Below are positions 17,455 to 26,786 of a stretch of DNA of 64,000 nucleotides, piece after piece. The stretch's first letter is position 1. Each line of letters begins with the position of its first letter. Origin of the DNA: Oxalobacter vibrioformis (GTDB lineage Bacteria; Pseudomonadota; Gammaproteobacteria; Burkholderiales; Burkholderiaceae_D); the NCBI RefSeq assembly GCF_027118995.1, contig NZ_CP098242.1, forward strand, positions 1 through 64,000, read 5' to 3'. Under the pieces are notes generated by a model, which ran no database searches, was not told where the DNA came from, and saw only the letters and a program-made list of their open reading frames with translations. Both the position numbers and the translations under genes were made by a program.

Positions 17455-18209
17455 TCGAACTCTCCCACGTCAGCAAGGTATATGGCGAAACGCCCGTCGT
17501 GGATGATATTTCCCTTGTCATTCCCGCGGGGGGTATCACGTCCCTGATCGGTCCCAATGGCGCCGGAAAATCCACCCTGCTTTCCATGATCAGCCGTATC
17601 ACACCCATGACAGGCGGCACCGTGACCGTGGACGGGCTCGATGTCAGCACTACCGCCGGGGATATCCTGGCGAAAAAGCTCTCTTTCCTGCGCCAGGATA
17701 ACGTGCTGTCGGTTCGCCTTACCGTGCGTGATCTGGTGACTTTCGGCCGCTATCCTTATTCAAAGGGGCGCCCGACAGAAAAAGACCGGGAATACATTGA
17801 TCGCGCCATTGCCTTTTTAGCGCTCGATGACATTGCGTCACGCTTTCTGGATGAGCTTTCCGGCGGGCAGCGGCAACGGGCTTTTGTTGCCATGGTGCTC
17901 TGTCAGGATACGGATTACCTGCTCCTGGATGAGCCTTTGAACAGCCTGGATATGCGCCATGCGGTGGACATGATGAAGCTGCTTCGCCGCCTGGCTGTCG
18001 AATTCGGCAAAACCATCGTCATCGTCCTGCATGACATCAACTTTGCCTCCAGCTATTCCGACCATATCATTGCGCTCAAAAATGGCCGCGTCATCAGGCA
18101 GGGGCCGCCTGCCGACATCATGAATGCCGAAGCGCTGCGTGCCATTTATGACATGACTATCAACGTCCAGGAAATCAACGGCATACCCATTGCGATTTAT
18201 TATGCGTAA
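17451..18209 (+). CDS. Iron-siderophore ABC ATPase (FatE/CeuD/YclP-like)
   Basis: A 252-residue ATPase powering siderophore import. Walker A is GPNGAGKST (34-42), the signature is LSGGQRQRAF (about 138), Walker B is YLLLDEPL and the switch histidine is in IVLHDINFAS. The YclP-type tail INVQEINGIPIAIYYA is present. It is the last gene of the operon; no siderophore synthesis gene or outer-membrane receptor is adjacent, so the ligand may be a host or foreign siderophore. Confidence 0.92.
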   Translation: MIELSHVSKVYGETPVVDDISLVIPAGGITSLIGPNGAGKSTLLSMISRITPMTGGTVTVDGLDVSTTAGDILAKKLSFLRQDNVLSVRLTVRDLVTFGRYPYSKGRPTEKDREYIDRAIAFLALDDIASRFLDELSGGQRQRAFVAMVLCQDTDYLLLDEPLNSLDMRHAVDMMKLLRRLAVEFGKTIVIVLHDINFASSYSDHIIALKNGRVIRQGPPADIMNAEALRAIYDMTINVQEINGIPIAIYYA

Positions 18210-18511
18210 GCCGGACCGGGCCAATTACCGTCTGGCGGCAACAAAGCCGGTGGCAGCAAAAACAATGGCTTTTTTAAATTTCCCTTTCCCGCCACAATTC
18301 TAATGATAAACATCAAAAACACGCTACAGCTATTTGTTTATTAACTATTTTTCACGATAAAAATAACACTTGATATCGAAATGACATCACATATCGTGCA
18401 GAAAAGACCTTATCAAAGAATAAGCTGAAAAAGGCCCCTTTGTTCCCGGTTTTGATTAGGAGATATCCGGATAAGATATAACTTAAGAGTCATTTCAATC
18501 AAGGTGAGACC
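18210..18511. other. Intergenic region, no gene seen
   Basis: About 300 AT-rich bases between the siderophore ATPase and the 138-residue unknown. No convincing terminator hairpin, operator or small open frame was found. AAGGTGAGACC just before 18512 is the ribosome site of the next gene. Confidence 0.5.
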
Positions 18512-18928
18512 ATGAGCATCAAAGAACTTGCCGCTAAAATCCAGTTTGGCGTTGCTGCCCCCGCCTACCAGAGCAAAAGTTCAGGGACCGATTTTGAAGA
18601 CATCCTCCTGAAGATACAGGAAGAGCTGAAAACCGTTGAAACCCATTACAAGGCAAACCTGCTGTCCACAGACAGCCTTTCTCCGAAAAAACAGCATCCT
18701 TCGTCAGAACAAACCGATCTGCTTGGGCTTTCCCCGCTGTTCAAGATGGATGCTGCGGAGTTTTCACTTTTGGATGATTTGCTGATGATGGCGCTGGAAG
18801 ATACCCAACTGGCAAAACAAGCCAAACAGGCGACTGGAGAAGAGGCAAACAACCCTGAATTCCAGGTAAGCGAAAGATACAGGATGGACCTGTCAAAAAT
18901 AGGCGGGTTGCTGACAAAGCTGGCTTGA
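18512..18928 (+). CDS. Hypothetical protein (138 aa)
   Basis: Not recognised. Starts MSIKELAAKIQFGVAAPAYQ after AAGGTGAGACC. Mostly helical and polar, with a likely amphipathic helix DFEDILLKIQEELKTVETHY (about 27-46) and a second DAAEFSLLDDLLMMALEDTQ. No signal peptide, membrane segment or cysteine; cytoplasmic. A second small unknown follows after 30 bp, so the two are probably co-transcribed. Confidence 0.7.
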   Translation: MSIKELAAKIQFGVAAPAYQSKSSGTDFEDILLKIQEELKTVETHYKANLLSTDSLSPKKQHPSSEQTDLLGLSPLFKMDAAEFSLLDDLLMMALEDTQLAKQAKQATGEEANNPEFQVSERYRMDLSKIGGLLTKLA

Positions 18929-18958
18929 TGGCACAAGCCGGCAGAACGGAGAAAAACA

Positions 18959-19243
18959 ATGAAACGCAATGTCCCTTCTTTTAGAGAGGATGCTTCCTCC
19001 CCGCCTGATCCGGGTAAAAGTACCGTCAATGCCGTTTTTGAAAAAATCATGGAGGGGCAGCCCTGTTGCCCCCTGCCTGCCGGGATCATAAACGGCGATG
19101 CGGCGGATCTTTCCTTGCTGCGAAAGGTGCGGCACCAGCACCGGAGAATTATTTCAGCTTCTCCTGTGATGCCGGATCAGATGGTCAGAAATGCATTGGA
19201 AAAAGTCCGTCAGACATCAAGGGACAGCCTGGAAAAGACATGA
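18959..19243 (+). CDS. Hypothetical protein (94 aa)
   Basis: Not recognised. Starts MKRNVPSFREDASSPPDPGK after GGAGAAAAACA. The middle has a short Cys-Cys pair (GQPCCPLPAG) and the C-terminus is basic and helical (VRNALEKVRQTSRDSLEKT). It follows the 138-residue unknown by 30 bp on the same strand; the pair likely forms a unit. Confidence 0.55.
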   Translation: MKRNVPSFREDASSPPDPGKSTVNAVFEKIMEGQPCCPLPAGIINGDAADLSLLRKVRHQHRRIISASPVMPDQMVRNALEKVRQTSRDSLEKT

Positions 19244-19267
19244 TGACATTTTGTCATGCCGATGGGC

Positions 19268-19534
19268 TTATGCCCCTTTACAATCAATGTCTGGGAAGAC
19301 AGGGAATTTTATGAGGCAGTCAAAGCCACGGGCCGCAAAAAGCGCCTGATGGTTGCCCTGTGGACTGAAGCCTGCCTGACCTTCCCCACCCTGAAGGCCC
19401 TTGATCGTGCGAATCCGTTGTTCCAAATCCGGGTCCGGCTGTGACCCGGCAGAGGAAAAAACCGGCAGCGCCAGCAAAAGAAATGCCATCAGCCTGACAG
19501 GACTGAAGCGGAAAAATGAAGAAATCCTGCGCAT
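19268..19534 (-). CDS. Small secreted hypothetical protein (88 aa)
   Basis: Not recognised. A strong ribosome site (TAAGGAGTAAAACC) precedes ATG at 19534. The N-terminus MRRISSFFRFSPVRLMAFLL and the following LALPVFSSAGS form a signal peptide. The mature part is short, about 58 residues, with two cysteines near the end (GFDCLIKFPVFPDIDCKGA) that could form a disulfide. An overlapping plus-strand frame lacks such signals. Confidence 0.6.
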   Translation of the reverse strand: MRRISSFFRFSPVRLMAFLLLALPVFSSAGSQPDPDLEQRIRTIKGLQGGEGQAGFSPQGNHQALFAARGFDCLIKFPVFPDIDCKGA

Positions 19535-19657
19535 GGTTTTACTCCTTAACACCCTGAGGTAACCGGGCATCCCACCAGCCGAGCCGCGCGCCGAGTTTGC
19601 GGACGGTGGATTGTAATAAAAGGCGCCGAAATGGCTTCATCATTGCCTCTGGGCTTC

Positions 19658-20260
19658 TTATGCTGCCGCAGGCTGATCACTTACTGCAGGTTGATCTGTT
19701 ACCGCGGGCTGGTTTTTCTCTTTCTCTTTTTCCAGGAAATCGTGGATATGTTCGTAATGCTCATCCACCAGTCTCGTCGGCTCGGCCCCGCCGACCAGCA
19801 CCTCGGGCAGCCGTGCCAGGCTTTCCCGGATAGCCTGGCCTTCGCCTGCCTCGCAGGCCCCGGAGGTTTCACAATATGCCGCAAACACCTTTACCTCATT
19901 GAGGAGGGTTTCCGGGCGGTGGCTCATCCAGGGGGTATTGCTGCCCAGCCCGTCCCCACCGGCCAGAAGGTCATCCGCAATGACAATAATCCGGTCGATA
20001 ATGGCGCACATCCGGTCAAGGTAAGGCTGCCCTTTTGCCTTGTCTTTCTGGTATTCGGCAAAAAGGGTGGAAAAATCCCGCCCGACTTCCGACCCGAGCT
20101 GCATGTATTCTGTCAGCTTTCCCTGTCCCTGCAAGGCATGCATCCTGAGACGGAGCGCCTGATCCTTCTTGAAGTCCAGTGTTTCTTCCGTGCACGGCGC
20201 CTGGGCCATTGCCGGAAGACCCAGCGCCAGCATGAGAACAAATACCAGATGTTTTCCCAT
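19658..20260 (-). CDS. Secreted protein, member 1 of an IADD-LAGG-PW paralogous family
   Basis: A 200-residue exported protein: signal peptide GKHLVFVLMLALGLPAMAQA, then a mature domain beginning APCTEE. The core IVIADDLLAGGDGLG followed by PWMSHRPE (about 90-118) recurs in the products at 43165-43740 and 57943-58503 with the same flanking cysteines (C23, C85 and a CETSGAC pair). Four conserved cysteines suggest two disulfides in the periplasm. The C-terminus carries a low-complexity DQPAV-type repeat (QPAVTDQPAVSDQPAAA). Start supported by AGGAAAGGGATC. I do not recognise the family and give no function. Confidence 0.75.
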   Translation of the reverse strand: MGKHLVFVLMLALGLPAMAQAPCTEETLDFKKDQALRLRMHALQGQGKLTEYMQLGSEVGRDFSTLFAEYQKDKAKGQPYLDRMCAIIDRIIVIADDLLAGGDGLGSNTPWMSHRPETLLNEVKVFAAYCETSGACEAGEGQAIRESLARLPEVLVGGAEPTRLVDEHYEHIHDFLEKEKEKNQPAVTDQPAVSDQPAAA

Positions 20261-20349
20261 TTCCGATCCCTTTCCTGCTGATGAGACAAGACACTTATCC
20301 TGTTACCTTAAACCATCAGAAGCAAAAGTGCCAGCCTGAAAAAACGCCT

Positions 20350-21102
20350 TTATCTCAGCGAAAAAACAATAGGCATGCTTATCCGTGCGGGCACCGGGGG
20401 CGCAGGAAAAGGGCTGGCGCGCTGGATGGCTTTCAGCGCCGCCTCATCCAGTAATTCATGGCCGCTGCTGGTTTTGATCCGCAGTGCGTCAATATGGCCA
20501 TCTTTTTTGATAACAAACTGGCAGGTAACGGTTCCCGTTATGCCAACACGCCTTGCCTGGGAGGGATAGGCCAAGTGTTTTCTGATATGCAGCAGGATAT
20601 AACTGTAGTTATGCCGGACGTAGCTCCGGGCCAGGCCTTCCCCCTCTTCGGAGCCGCTGCCAGTACGGTTCCCCTGCCCCATTCCTGCTTCGGGATTGCC
20701 GCCATTACTGTCTTTTCCCTCATCTGCCCCCTGTGCCGGTGTCCCTGCTTTTTCTGTCTCTCCCTCGCCCGCCGATGTGACGGGTGTGTTATCTGGAGAC
20801 GGGCGCGCGGATAGGGCTGATGCGGTTTTCACGCCGGATTCAGCCCGGGGTTTTCCTTCGGGACGTCGGCTGTTATTTCGGGTATTCTTTCTGGTTTCAA
20901 GCCCTTGGGTTTCCGGCATATCGCCGGACGTGATTTCCGGGTCACCCCCCGCATCGGGTGGCCCCCAGGCAACCGTTGAGAAATCCACCACAAGCATCTC
21001 CCTGGAAGGTGGCGCGCCATCGGTCATCAGCACGAAAACTGCGGCAATAACCACCAGATGCACCGTCAGTGACGCGATGGCGCCTTTGAGATAGCGGTTC
21101 AT
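20350..21102 (-). CDS. tonB: TonB energy transducer
   Basis: A 250-residue inner-membrane protein spanning the periplasm. One N-terminal helix, SLTVHLVVIAAVFVLM (12-27), includes the Ser/His pattern of TonB anchors. A long low-complexity periplasmic linker follows (Gly/Glu/Ser/Asn-rich rather than Pro/Lys). The C-terminal TonB domain has YPSQARRVGITGTVTCQFVI (about 180) and LLDEAALKAIQRASPFPAPP. It transmits proton-motive energy to the TonB receptor encoded upstream. It is the last of nine genes, and its start overlaps the exbD stop by 4 bp. Confidence 0.9.
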   Translation of the reverse strand: MNRYLKGAIASLTVHLVVIAAVFVLMTDGAPPSREMLVVDFSTVAWGPPDAGGDPEITSGDMPETQGLETRKNTRNNSRRPEGKPRAESGVKTASALSARPSPDNTPVTSAGEGETEKAGTPAQGADEGKDSNGGNPEAGMGQGNRTGSGSEEGEGLARSYVRHNYSYILLHIRKHLAYPSQARRVGITGTVTCQFVIKKDGHIDALRIKTSSGHELLDEAALKAIQRASPFPAPPVPARISMPIVFSLR

Positions 21103-21470
21103 TTTTCCGTCTGGACGCTGATCCGGTTAAATCCCTGTTTTTTGAGAAGATCCACCATCGTGACAAAGGGCTGGATAGGCAACTCCCTGTCCGCGCTGAT
21201 CAGGATATTTTTATCCCGGCTTTCTTCCGAAAGGCGCGACACCAGCTGTGCCTCATCGATTTTTCTTTCATCCAGGTAAACCGAGCCGTCTTTCGCCATT
21301 TCCAGATGGAGCGCGGCCTGGGTCGTGTTTTGTCCGGATTCGGCTGTGGGCAGGTTCACATGAATCACGCCCCTCACCATGAAGTTTGCTGTTACCAGCA
21401 CAATGACGATCAGTACCAGCATGACGTCCACCAGCGGGACGACATTGATTTCCGCAAAGTTATCCCTCAT
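21099..21470 (-). CDS. exbD: Biopolymer transport protein ExbD
   Basis: A 123-residue TonB-energising subunit with one helix and a periplasmic domain. The N-terminus [20 protein letters not shown] carries the essential membrane aspartate ([10 protein letters not shown], Asp about 15). The periplasmic part has [23 protein letters not shown] at 21470 gives the standard length. It overlaps exbB by 11 bp and tonB by 4 bp. Confidence 0.92.
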   Translation of the reverse strand: MRDNFAEINVVPLVDVMLVLIVIVLVTANFMVRGVIHVNLPTAESGQNTTQAALHLEMAKDGSVYLDERKIDEAQLVSRLSEESRDKNILISADRELPIQPFVTMVDLLKKQGFNRISVQTEK

Positions 21471-21885
21471 GGCTGATATCCCATTCCAGCAGAATATTCC
21501 GCGCTTTTCTGGCAAGGAAGTTATACAGGACAACCGCAACAATGGCGACAACCAGCCCGATTGCCGTGGCCTTCAAAGCCAGCGCCAGCCCCAGCATGAT
21601 GATCGATGTCTCGATACTGGATGTTGCCCCAATGTTGTAGAAAGTGAGCATGATCCCCAGCACCGTTCCCAAAAGCCCGATATAAGGCGCATTGCTGGCA
21701 ACCGTGCCGATAAAGTGAATGTTTTTTGCCAGTTGCAGTTCCAGCCGGTTGCGCGAGGCATAGGCGACAGGATCGACCCGCCGATAAAACAGGTAACGTT
21801 CCACAGCCAGCGCCACCACAACCAGGGAAAGCAGAAAAAGCACCCCGATAACCCCATAATCAATCAGATCAGCCAGCCATTCCAT
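21460..21885 (-). CDS. exbB: Biopolymer transport protein ExbB
   Basis: A 141-residue MotA/TolQ/ExbB proton-channel subunit, short for the family (only the core three helices). TM1 is [20 protein letters not shown] (about 11-30). The conserved core [20 protein letters not shown] (about 65) and [20 protein letters not shown] (about 100) are present. It forms a pentameric motor with ExbD and TonB. It overlaps the upstream ATPase gene by 17 bp. Confidence 0.92.
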   Translation of the reverse strand: MEWLADLIDYGVIGVLFLLSLVVVALAVERYLFYRRVDPVAYASRNRLELQLAKNIHFIGTVASNAPYIGLLGTVLGIMLTFYNIGATSSIETSIIMLGLALALKATAIGLVVAIVAVVLYNFLARKARNILLEWDISHEG

Positions 21886-22654
21886 CGTATTTTCCGTAAG
21901 TAGTGATAATTTGTTGTAAAAGCGAAGGCTTCAAGCCATACAGTGAGGAAATTTCAGAAGGCGTGACGATTTCCCCGACAGGGCCGTCTGCAATAATGCG
22001 TCCTTCATTCATCAGGATGGCGCGCCCGCCGAGAAACAGCGCATGCTCCGGGTGATGCGTTGTCAGCATGAATGCCATACCCTTTTCCTTCGTGCTGGCG
22101 GCTGATAATGAGTGGATGGTTTCCAGCAGATAAAACTGGTTGCCATAGTCCAGCCCGGTAACCGGCTCATCCATGATGAAATACGTTCCGCCCTGCGCCA
22201 GTGCCCTGGCAATCAGTACCAGTTGGCGCTCGCCCCCGGAAAGTTCCAGGTATGAACGCTGCGCAAATTTTTCGATACGGACTTTTTTCAGCGCATCATG
22301 GGCGGCGTCATAATCGCTTTGGGCGTACTTAAACCAGGAAGCGCCTGAAACTCGCGACATCAGCACCATATCCAGCACGCTGTAGTTGAAAACCCCGTGA
22401 TGCTGCTGGGGCACATAACTGAGCATCCGGGCCAGCTCGGCATGGCGCATAAGGGCAATGTCTTTTCTGTCAATACACACACGGCCTGTTTTTACCGGCA
22501 AAAGCCCCAGTATGATTTTCAGCAGGGTGGATTTCCCGCTGCCATTGGGCCCCAGGATATTCACGATCTCCCCCGGTTTGACCGACAGCGAGATATCCTC
22601 CAGCGCCGGTGTGTTTTTCCCATAGGAAAATGACAGATTACTTATCTCGATCAT
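21869..22654 (-). CDS. Metal-chelate ABC ATPase (FecE/FepC-like)
   Basis: A 261-residue ATPase. Walker [10 protein letters not shown] (35-43), Q-loop YVPQQHH, signature [15 protein letters not shown] (about 138), Walker [13 protein letters not shown], switch region [10 protein letters not shown]. It powers the FecCD permease just upstream in the operon and overlaps it by 4 bp. Together with the binding protein it takes metal chelate from periplasm to cytoplasm. Confidence 0.9.
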   Translation of the reverse strand: MIEISNLSFSYGKNTPALEDISLSVKPGEIVNILGPNGSGKSTLLKIILGLLPVKTGRVCIDRKDIALMRHAELARMLSYVPQQHHGVFNYSVLDMVLMSRVSGASWFKYAQSDYDAAHDALKKVRIEKFAQRSYLELSGGERQLVLIARALAQGGTYFIMDEPVTGLDYGNQFYLLETIHSLSAASTKEKGMAFMLTTHHPEHALFLGGRAILMNEGRIIADGPVGEIVTPSEISSLYGLKPSLLQQIITTYGKYDGMAG

Positions 22655-23625
22655 TGCCAGCTCCTGCGATTCATGTAAAGCGACACGACAAACACCGGCA
22701 GGCTGACCAGCGAGGTATAGACCCCGATGGGTAATTCAGCAGTAAATACCGTCCGGGCAATGCTGTCGGTGACCAGCAGGAATATTGCCCCGGCCATGGC
22801 AGAGGCTGGAAGCAGTATACGGTTGTCCGGCCCGGTCAGAAAACGCATGATGTGGGGAATCACCAGCCCCACCCAGCCAACAATGCCCACCAGCACAACG
22901 GTAAAGGCACTCAGCAATGTCGCACACAGGATAATACGCAGCCTTGCCGCCCTGACGGCAACGCCCATCGAGAGGGCTTCCTCATCTCCCATGCTGAGCA
23001 CATTCGTGACCTTGCCCTGTGTACACAGGTACCCGGTCAACAGCAGCATGGGAATGCCGACCCATAAAATGGTATGGGCTTCCACACGGGCAAACGAGCC
23101 CATCAGCCAGTAAGTAAGCTCCGGCAGTTGCTTTTCCGGGTCCGCCAGAAATTTCATGAGGGCGGTAAGCGAAGTAAAAAAGGAGGCGCTGATAATACCG
23201 CCCAGCAGGAGGATCAAAATCGACCGCCAGCGAAAAAAAGCCGAAAAGAAAAGCGCAAATCCGACCGCGACGCAGGCAAAAAGAAAGGCCAGGATCTGGG
23301 TGGCCATCCAGGAATCGTGAAAAAACACCATCCCGATACCAGCACCGAAAGAAGCCCCTGCCAATACCCCTAAAATACCGGGAGAAACCAGCGGGTTCAT
23401 GAACATGGACTGGTAGGCTCCACCCGAAATCGCCAGGGCAGCTCCCACCAGCAGGGCAGCGGCGATCCGCGGCAGCCGGACATAGATGAGCGCAATATAC
23501 TGGTTTTCCTGCAGGGCAGTCAGGGATTCCCCCCGCACAAGCGCATAAAACAATTCCACCGCATGGGCAGGTGTCAGCTCACTGAAACGCCCGATGAAAA
23601 GGACGGTCAGCGCTGTGAGCGCCAT
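22651..23625 (-). CDS. Metal-chelate ABC permease (FecCD family)
   Basis: A permease of at least 324 residues. Family marks: VRLPRIAAALLVGAALAISG (about 48), FMNPLVSPGILGVLAGASFG (about 75) and VGWVGLVIPHIMRFLTGPDN (about 245). The ATG at 23625 cuts into TM1. If one T were added to the T6 run (A6 at 23630-23635 on the plus strand), translation could begin at 23660 (MRRLALPLLFFLMAL), overlapping the preceding stop by ATGA as elsewhere in this operon. So the true start may be 23660 and the sequence may lack one base. Confidence 0.85.
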   Translation of the reverse strand: MALTALTVLFIGRFSELTPAHAVELFYALVRGESLTALQENQYIALIYVRLPRIAAALLVGAALAISGGAYQSMFMNPLVSPGILGVLAGASFGAGIGMVFFHDSWMATQILAFLFACVAVGFALFFSAFFRWRSILILLLGGIISASFFTSLTALMKFLADPEKQLPELTYWLMGSFARVEAHTILWVGIPMLLLTGYLCTQGKVTNVLSMGDEEALSMGVAVRAARLRIILCATLLSAFTVVLVGIVGWVGLVIPHIMRFLTGPDNRILLPASAMAGAIFLLVTDSIARTVFTAELPIGVYTSLVSLPVFVVSLYMNRRSWQ

Positions 23626-23656
23626 CAGGAAAAAAGAAGCGGCAGGGCCAATCGTC

Positions 23657-24634
23657 TCATTGCTTCAGGATAGTTTTTATCTGTTCCCCGGACAAATCCA
23701 GGCGGAAGAAAAGCCGGAGAAAACGGTCTGTCTCCTCCGGCAGGTCAATCGGGCATAAATCCGGGTGCAGCTTGACGGCCAGCCACTGAATGCCGATAAA
23801 GCGCATGAAAGACGCCGGCCTGTCCAGCCAGCTGAAAGGCTCATGCGGCACAAAATATACCCTGCCCTCCCGCACCGCCCGCAGCACCTTCCACCGGCTG
23901 TCTGCTGAAAAGCGCGCCTGGAATGTCGGGTGATTGATTATGATAACGTCCGGATCGTAATTCATGATCTGCTCAAAGGAGATCTTCATGATGGATTCGC
24001 GCATCTCGTGCGGGCACTGGTGCACATTGCTCCCCCCTGCCAGCCGGATCGCCTTTGAGCGGGTGGAGCCATCGCAGGTGGTTGTCAGGCCATCCACATC
24101 CTGCGCCATATAGACACGCACCCGCTTTTTTTCAGGTAGATTTTTCAGCATTCCGCCAACCTTTTTCAGGGCATCTTCCCCATAGCCGCCCAGGGCGTTG
24201 CCCCGATCAGGCATATTGAAGGTTTTGCCCAGGTTGCGAAACATGCTGATATTGTCCTCCAGTGTGACATTGGGCATCACCACCAACGGGATATTCAACT
24301 GCCTGAGTGATGTAATGATGGCGTCCCCCCGGGCACGGTCACCACTCAAGAGAAATGCCATATCCAGATGACTCTTCAGCAGGATTTCCCGATCCGGAAT
24401 CATGCCCTTGCCATACCAGCCCCCCAGCACCGGCAGCTTCTGGTATTTTTCCGGGATATATTTCTTTTCATAATCCCGCAAAATGCCATTCCACCCCGCC
24501 AGGAGGTCCGGATTGAAGACATACAGCGCAAAACTGGAGGGAAAGGTCGCCCCGTATACGCGAGGCAGCTTTTCTTCGGCATGAGCCGTGATGCTCATAA
24601 AGCACAACATCACGGCGAGAATAACCCTTTTCAT
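23657..24634 (-). CDS. Periplasmic metal-chelate-binding protein (FepB-type)
   Basis: A 325-residue class III binding protein. Start at 24634 opens the signal peptide MKRVILAVMLCFMSITAHAE; it has no lipobox, so it is soluble in the periplasm. The ligand lobes show LPVLGGWYGKGMIPDREILL (about 70), MNYDPDVIIINHPTF (about 233) and PHEPFSWLDRPASFMRFIGI (about 275). The last motif is typical of FepB-like proteins in TonB-linked systems. It lies 84 bp after the receptor gene behind an RNA stem-loop, which may set different expression levels. Confidence 0.85.
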   Translation of the reverse strand: MKRVILAVMLCFMSITAHAEEKLPRVYGATFPSSFALYVFNPDLLAGWNGILRDYEKKYIPEKYQKLPVLGGWYGKGMIPDREILLKSHLDMAFLLSGDRARGDAIITSLRQLNIPLVVMPNVTLEDNISMFRNLGKTFNMPDRGNALGGYGEDALKKVGGMLKNLPEKKRVRVYMAQDVDGLTTTCDGSTRSKAIRLAGGSNVHQCPHEMRESIMKISFEQIMNYDPDVIIINHPTFQARFSADSRWKVLRAVREGRVYFVPHEPFSWLDRPASFMRFIGIQWLAVKLHPDLCPIDLPEETDRFLRLFFRLDLSGEQIKTILKQ

Positions 24635-24666
24635 TTCCTGTTTCTTTCCTTTACAGATACAGCGCA

Positions 24667-24702
24667 GCCCCATGAACCGTTTTATTGCGGTTTATGGGGC
24701 TT
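24667..24702 (-). ncRNA. Intercistronic RNA stem-loop in the uptake operon
   Basis: AGCCCCATGAACCG and CGGTTTATGGGGCT pair over 14 bp with one mismatch and an 8-base loop. There is no T tract, so it probably stabilises the receptor message or tunes expression of downstream genes rather than ending transcription. Confidence 0.5.
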
Positions 24703-24718
24703 TGCGGTAACACCTCTG

Positions 24719-26786
24719 CTAATACTTGACTGTCAGTCCGGCAAACAATGTCATGCCGGGCTGGTAATACCCGTATGAATAGTAATAGTTCTTGTCAAAA
24801 AGATTCTGGACACCCACTTCAACCGTGTAGTTATCCTTGAACTCATACATGGCCTTCAGATTCATGGTGGTAAATCCCGGCGTTCTTGCATTGCTGTCTG
24901 ACCGTGAGCTGCTTGAGTAAAACTTGTCCGTGAAATACAGTTCCGGGATGATGGACAGATCCTTCATCGGAGAAATCACCAGATAGGCTGAACCACTGTG
25001 CTTCGGCGTAAAGGTGAGGTACTGCACACTGGTACTCTTCTTCGTATCCCAGTGCATATAACTGTAAGTTACGCCCGCACTCAGGTAGCGGTTAAGGAGG
25101 AGTTCCGCCCCCAGTTCACCGCCCCAGACCTCTGTCTCGTCAGCATTGATGAAATAGGTGTTTTTTCCGGCGTCCTGCGTCGAGATAATGAGGTCCTTGG
25201 AATCGCTGAAAAACACGCTGGTGTTAAGCTTGAGTTTTTCCATGACCACACCGCGATAGCCCAGCTCATAGTGCATCGCTTTTTCCGGCTTCAGGTCGGC
25301 ACTCGTTGGCATGGATGCATTGTTCCGGTATCCCATGAAGCGTTCGCGCATGGTGCCGATGCGCGACTTTCTTGCCACGGTGGCAAATACCTGATCGTTT
25401 TTGGTCACATCATAAAAAGCGCCAAGCTGCCAGGTGAAGAGATCTTCGGAAAGACCACCGGTGTCCATGCGGCTTTTGGTTCCGTTCGCTGCATAGGTGT
25501 TAGACCTGTCCGGGTCCATCCAGGTATAGCTGCCGCCCAGCACCAGCGTCAGCGGCCGGATCGGTTTCCATTCATATTCCGCGCCCACATCCCAGTAGTT
25601 TTCCTTGATATCGTCACTCAGGTACTTGCTGCCCGCACTGGTCCAGCGATACCCCTTGTGCGACAGCTCCCGATAGCCCACCGAAGTCGCCAGCTTGTTG
25701 CTGTCGTTGAAGGTATAGTCAAATTTCACCTGTGCACCGGCAGTATGCTGGTCATAGTGCTGGTCACCCTCGATATTCCTGACCGTAAAATCCTTGTCCT
25801 TGTAGTCGTATGTCTTGTCCTGGTGCTTGTCGTAGTAGGCAATGAACTTGACGTGCGCCTTTTCATTGATATTCCAGTCGGCATTCATGTAATACCGGTC
25901 CGTGTCATAAATCGGCCAGCGCCAGGTGCGGGTCTGGCTGCCCCCGCTGCCCAGATTCGGTGCATCCTTGGCGGCATTGATGGGCTGCCCTCTTTCAAAA
26001 CGCTGTACCGTATACCCGAACATCACATCAATGTCTTTGGTCGGTGTGAGACCCACCATCGCATTCATGCTGCGGTTGCGATAATCTGAACCGACACGCT
26101 TACCTTTGCCCTGGAAGCGCCCGCCGTCAAAATCGCTGGAAAGCCGGTAATGATCCCGGCGGTTTTCAACCGCGCTGATCTTGGCATAAAACAGTTCCTG
26201 GCGCGTTCCCAGGCTGAAACCCATCATGCGTCCCTGGTCATTGGCCTGGTTGTCAAAATAGTTCATGTACTTCGCCTTGAAATCCAGCTCCTTGACCGGT
26301 TTGGCCGTGCGCAGGTTAATGGTGCCAGCCAGCCCGTTGTTACTGCTTAACAGCGGAGAAGAAAAACCCTTCGATATCTCTACCGACTCCAGGTCAAAAA
26401 GCAGGGTATTATCCGCGTTCCACTCATTGCGGTAAGCGGTGGCAACCGGAATATCATCCACATACATACCCACCTGGTAACGGCTGGAACCGCGGATGGT
26501 GATGGTGTTTTCGCCGCGTCCGGCACTCTCGCCCTGAAAGACACCGGGAACCCCCTTGACACCTTCCCACTGGGGTGTTGGCGGTCTTTCGTTCAAAATC
26601 CGTCTGGGTGAGATACGTCGTGGTATCTTTCCTGTCAGTGACCGTCAGGCCTTCCAGTTGGACATCGGGCACTTCATCAGCCGGCTCACCTGCCAGAAGC
26701 GGGGAAGCGCAAATGAGTAAAAGCGGTGCCACAAACAGGGGTTTACGTAAGTATTTGCCTTTGCTTGTTTTCAAGAAATCCTTCAT
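24719..26786 (-). pseudogene. TonB-dependent outer-membrane receptor, one-base frameshift
   Basis: From ATG at 26786 a signal peptide (LRKPLFVAPLLLICASPLLA) is followed by a TonB-box-like LEGLTVTD and the plug domain. The frame breaks in a C4 run (G4 at 26572-26575). With C3 it reads RKTANTQWEGVKGVPGVFQG and continues as a standard 22-strand barrel of about 688 residues ending GMTLFAGLTVKY. Plug motifs GRGENTITIRGSSRY and GLAGTINLRTAKPV are present. It would import a metal chelate, corrinoid or siderophore. The barrel frame is fully open over more than 600 codons, so a sequencing indel is likely. Confidence 0.85.

Noticed and set aside
19256..19444. 62-residue plus-strand frame at 19.3 kb
   Set aside because: The opposite strand has a stronger ribosome site and a signal peptide.
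25000..26089. Long plus-strand frame of 363 codons opposite the TonB receptor
   Set aside because: It is antisense to a clear receptor barrel; the length follows from the receptor's codon pattern.
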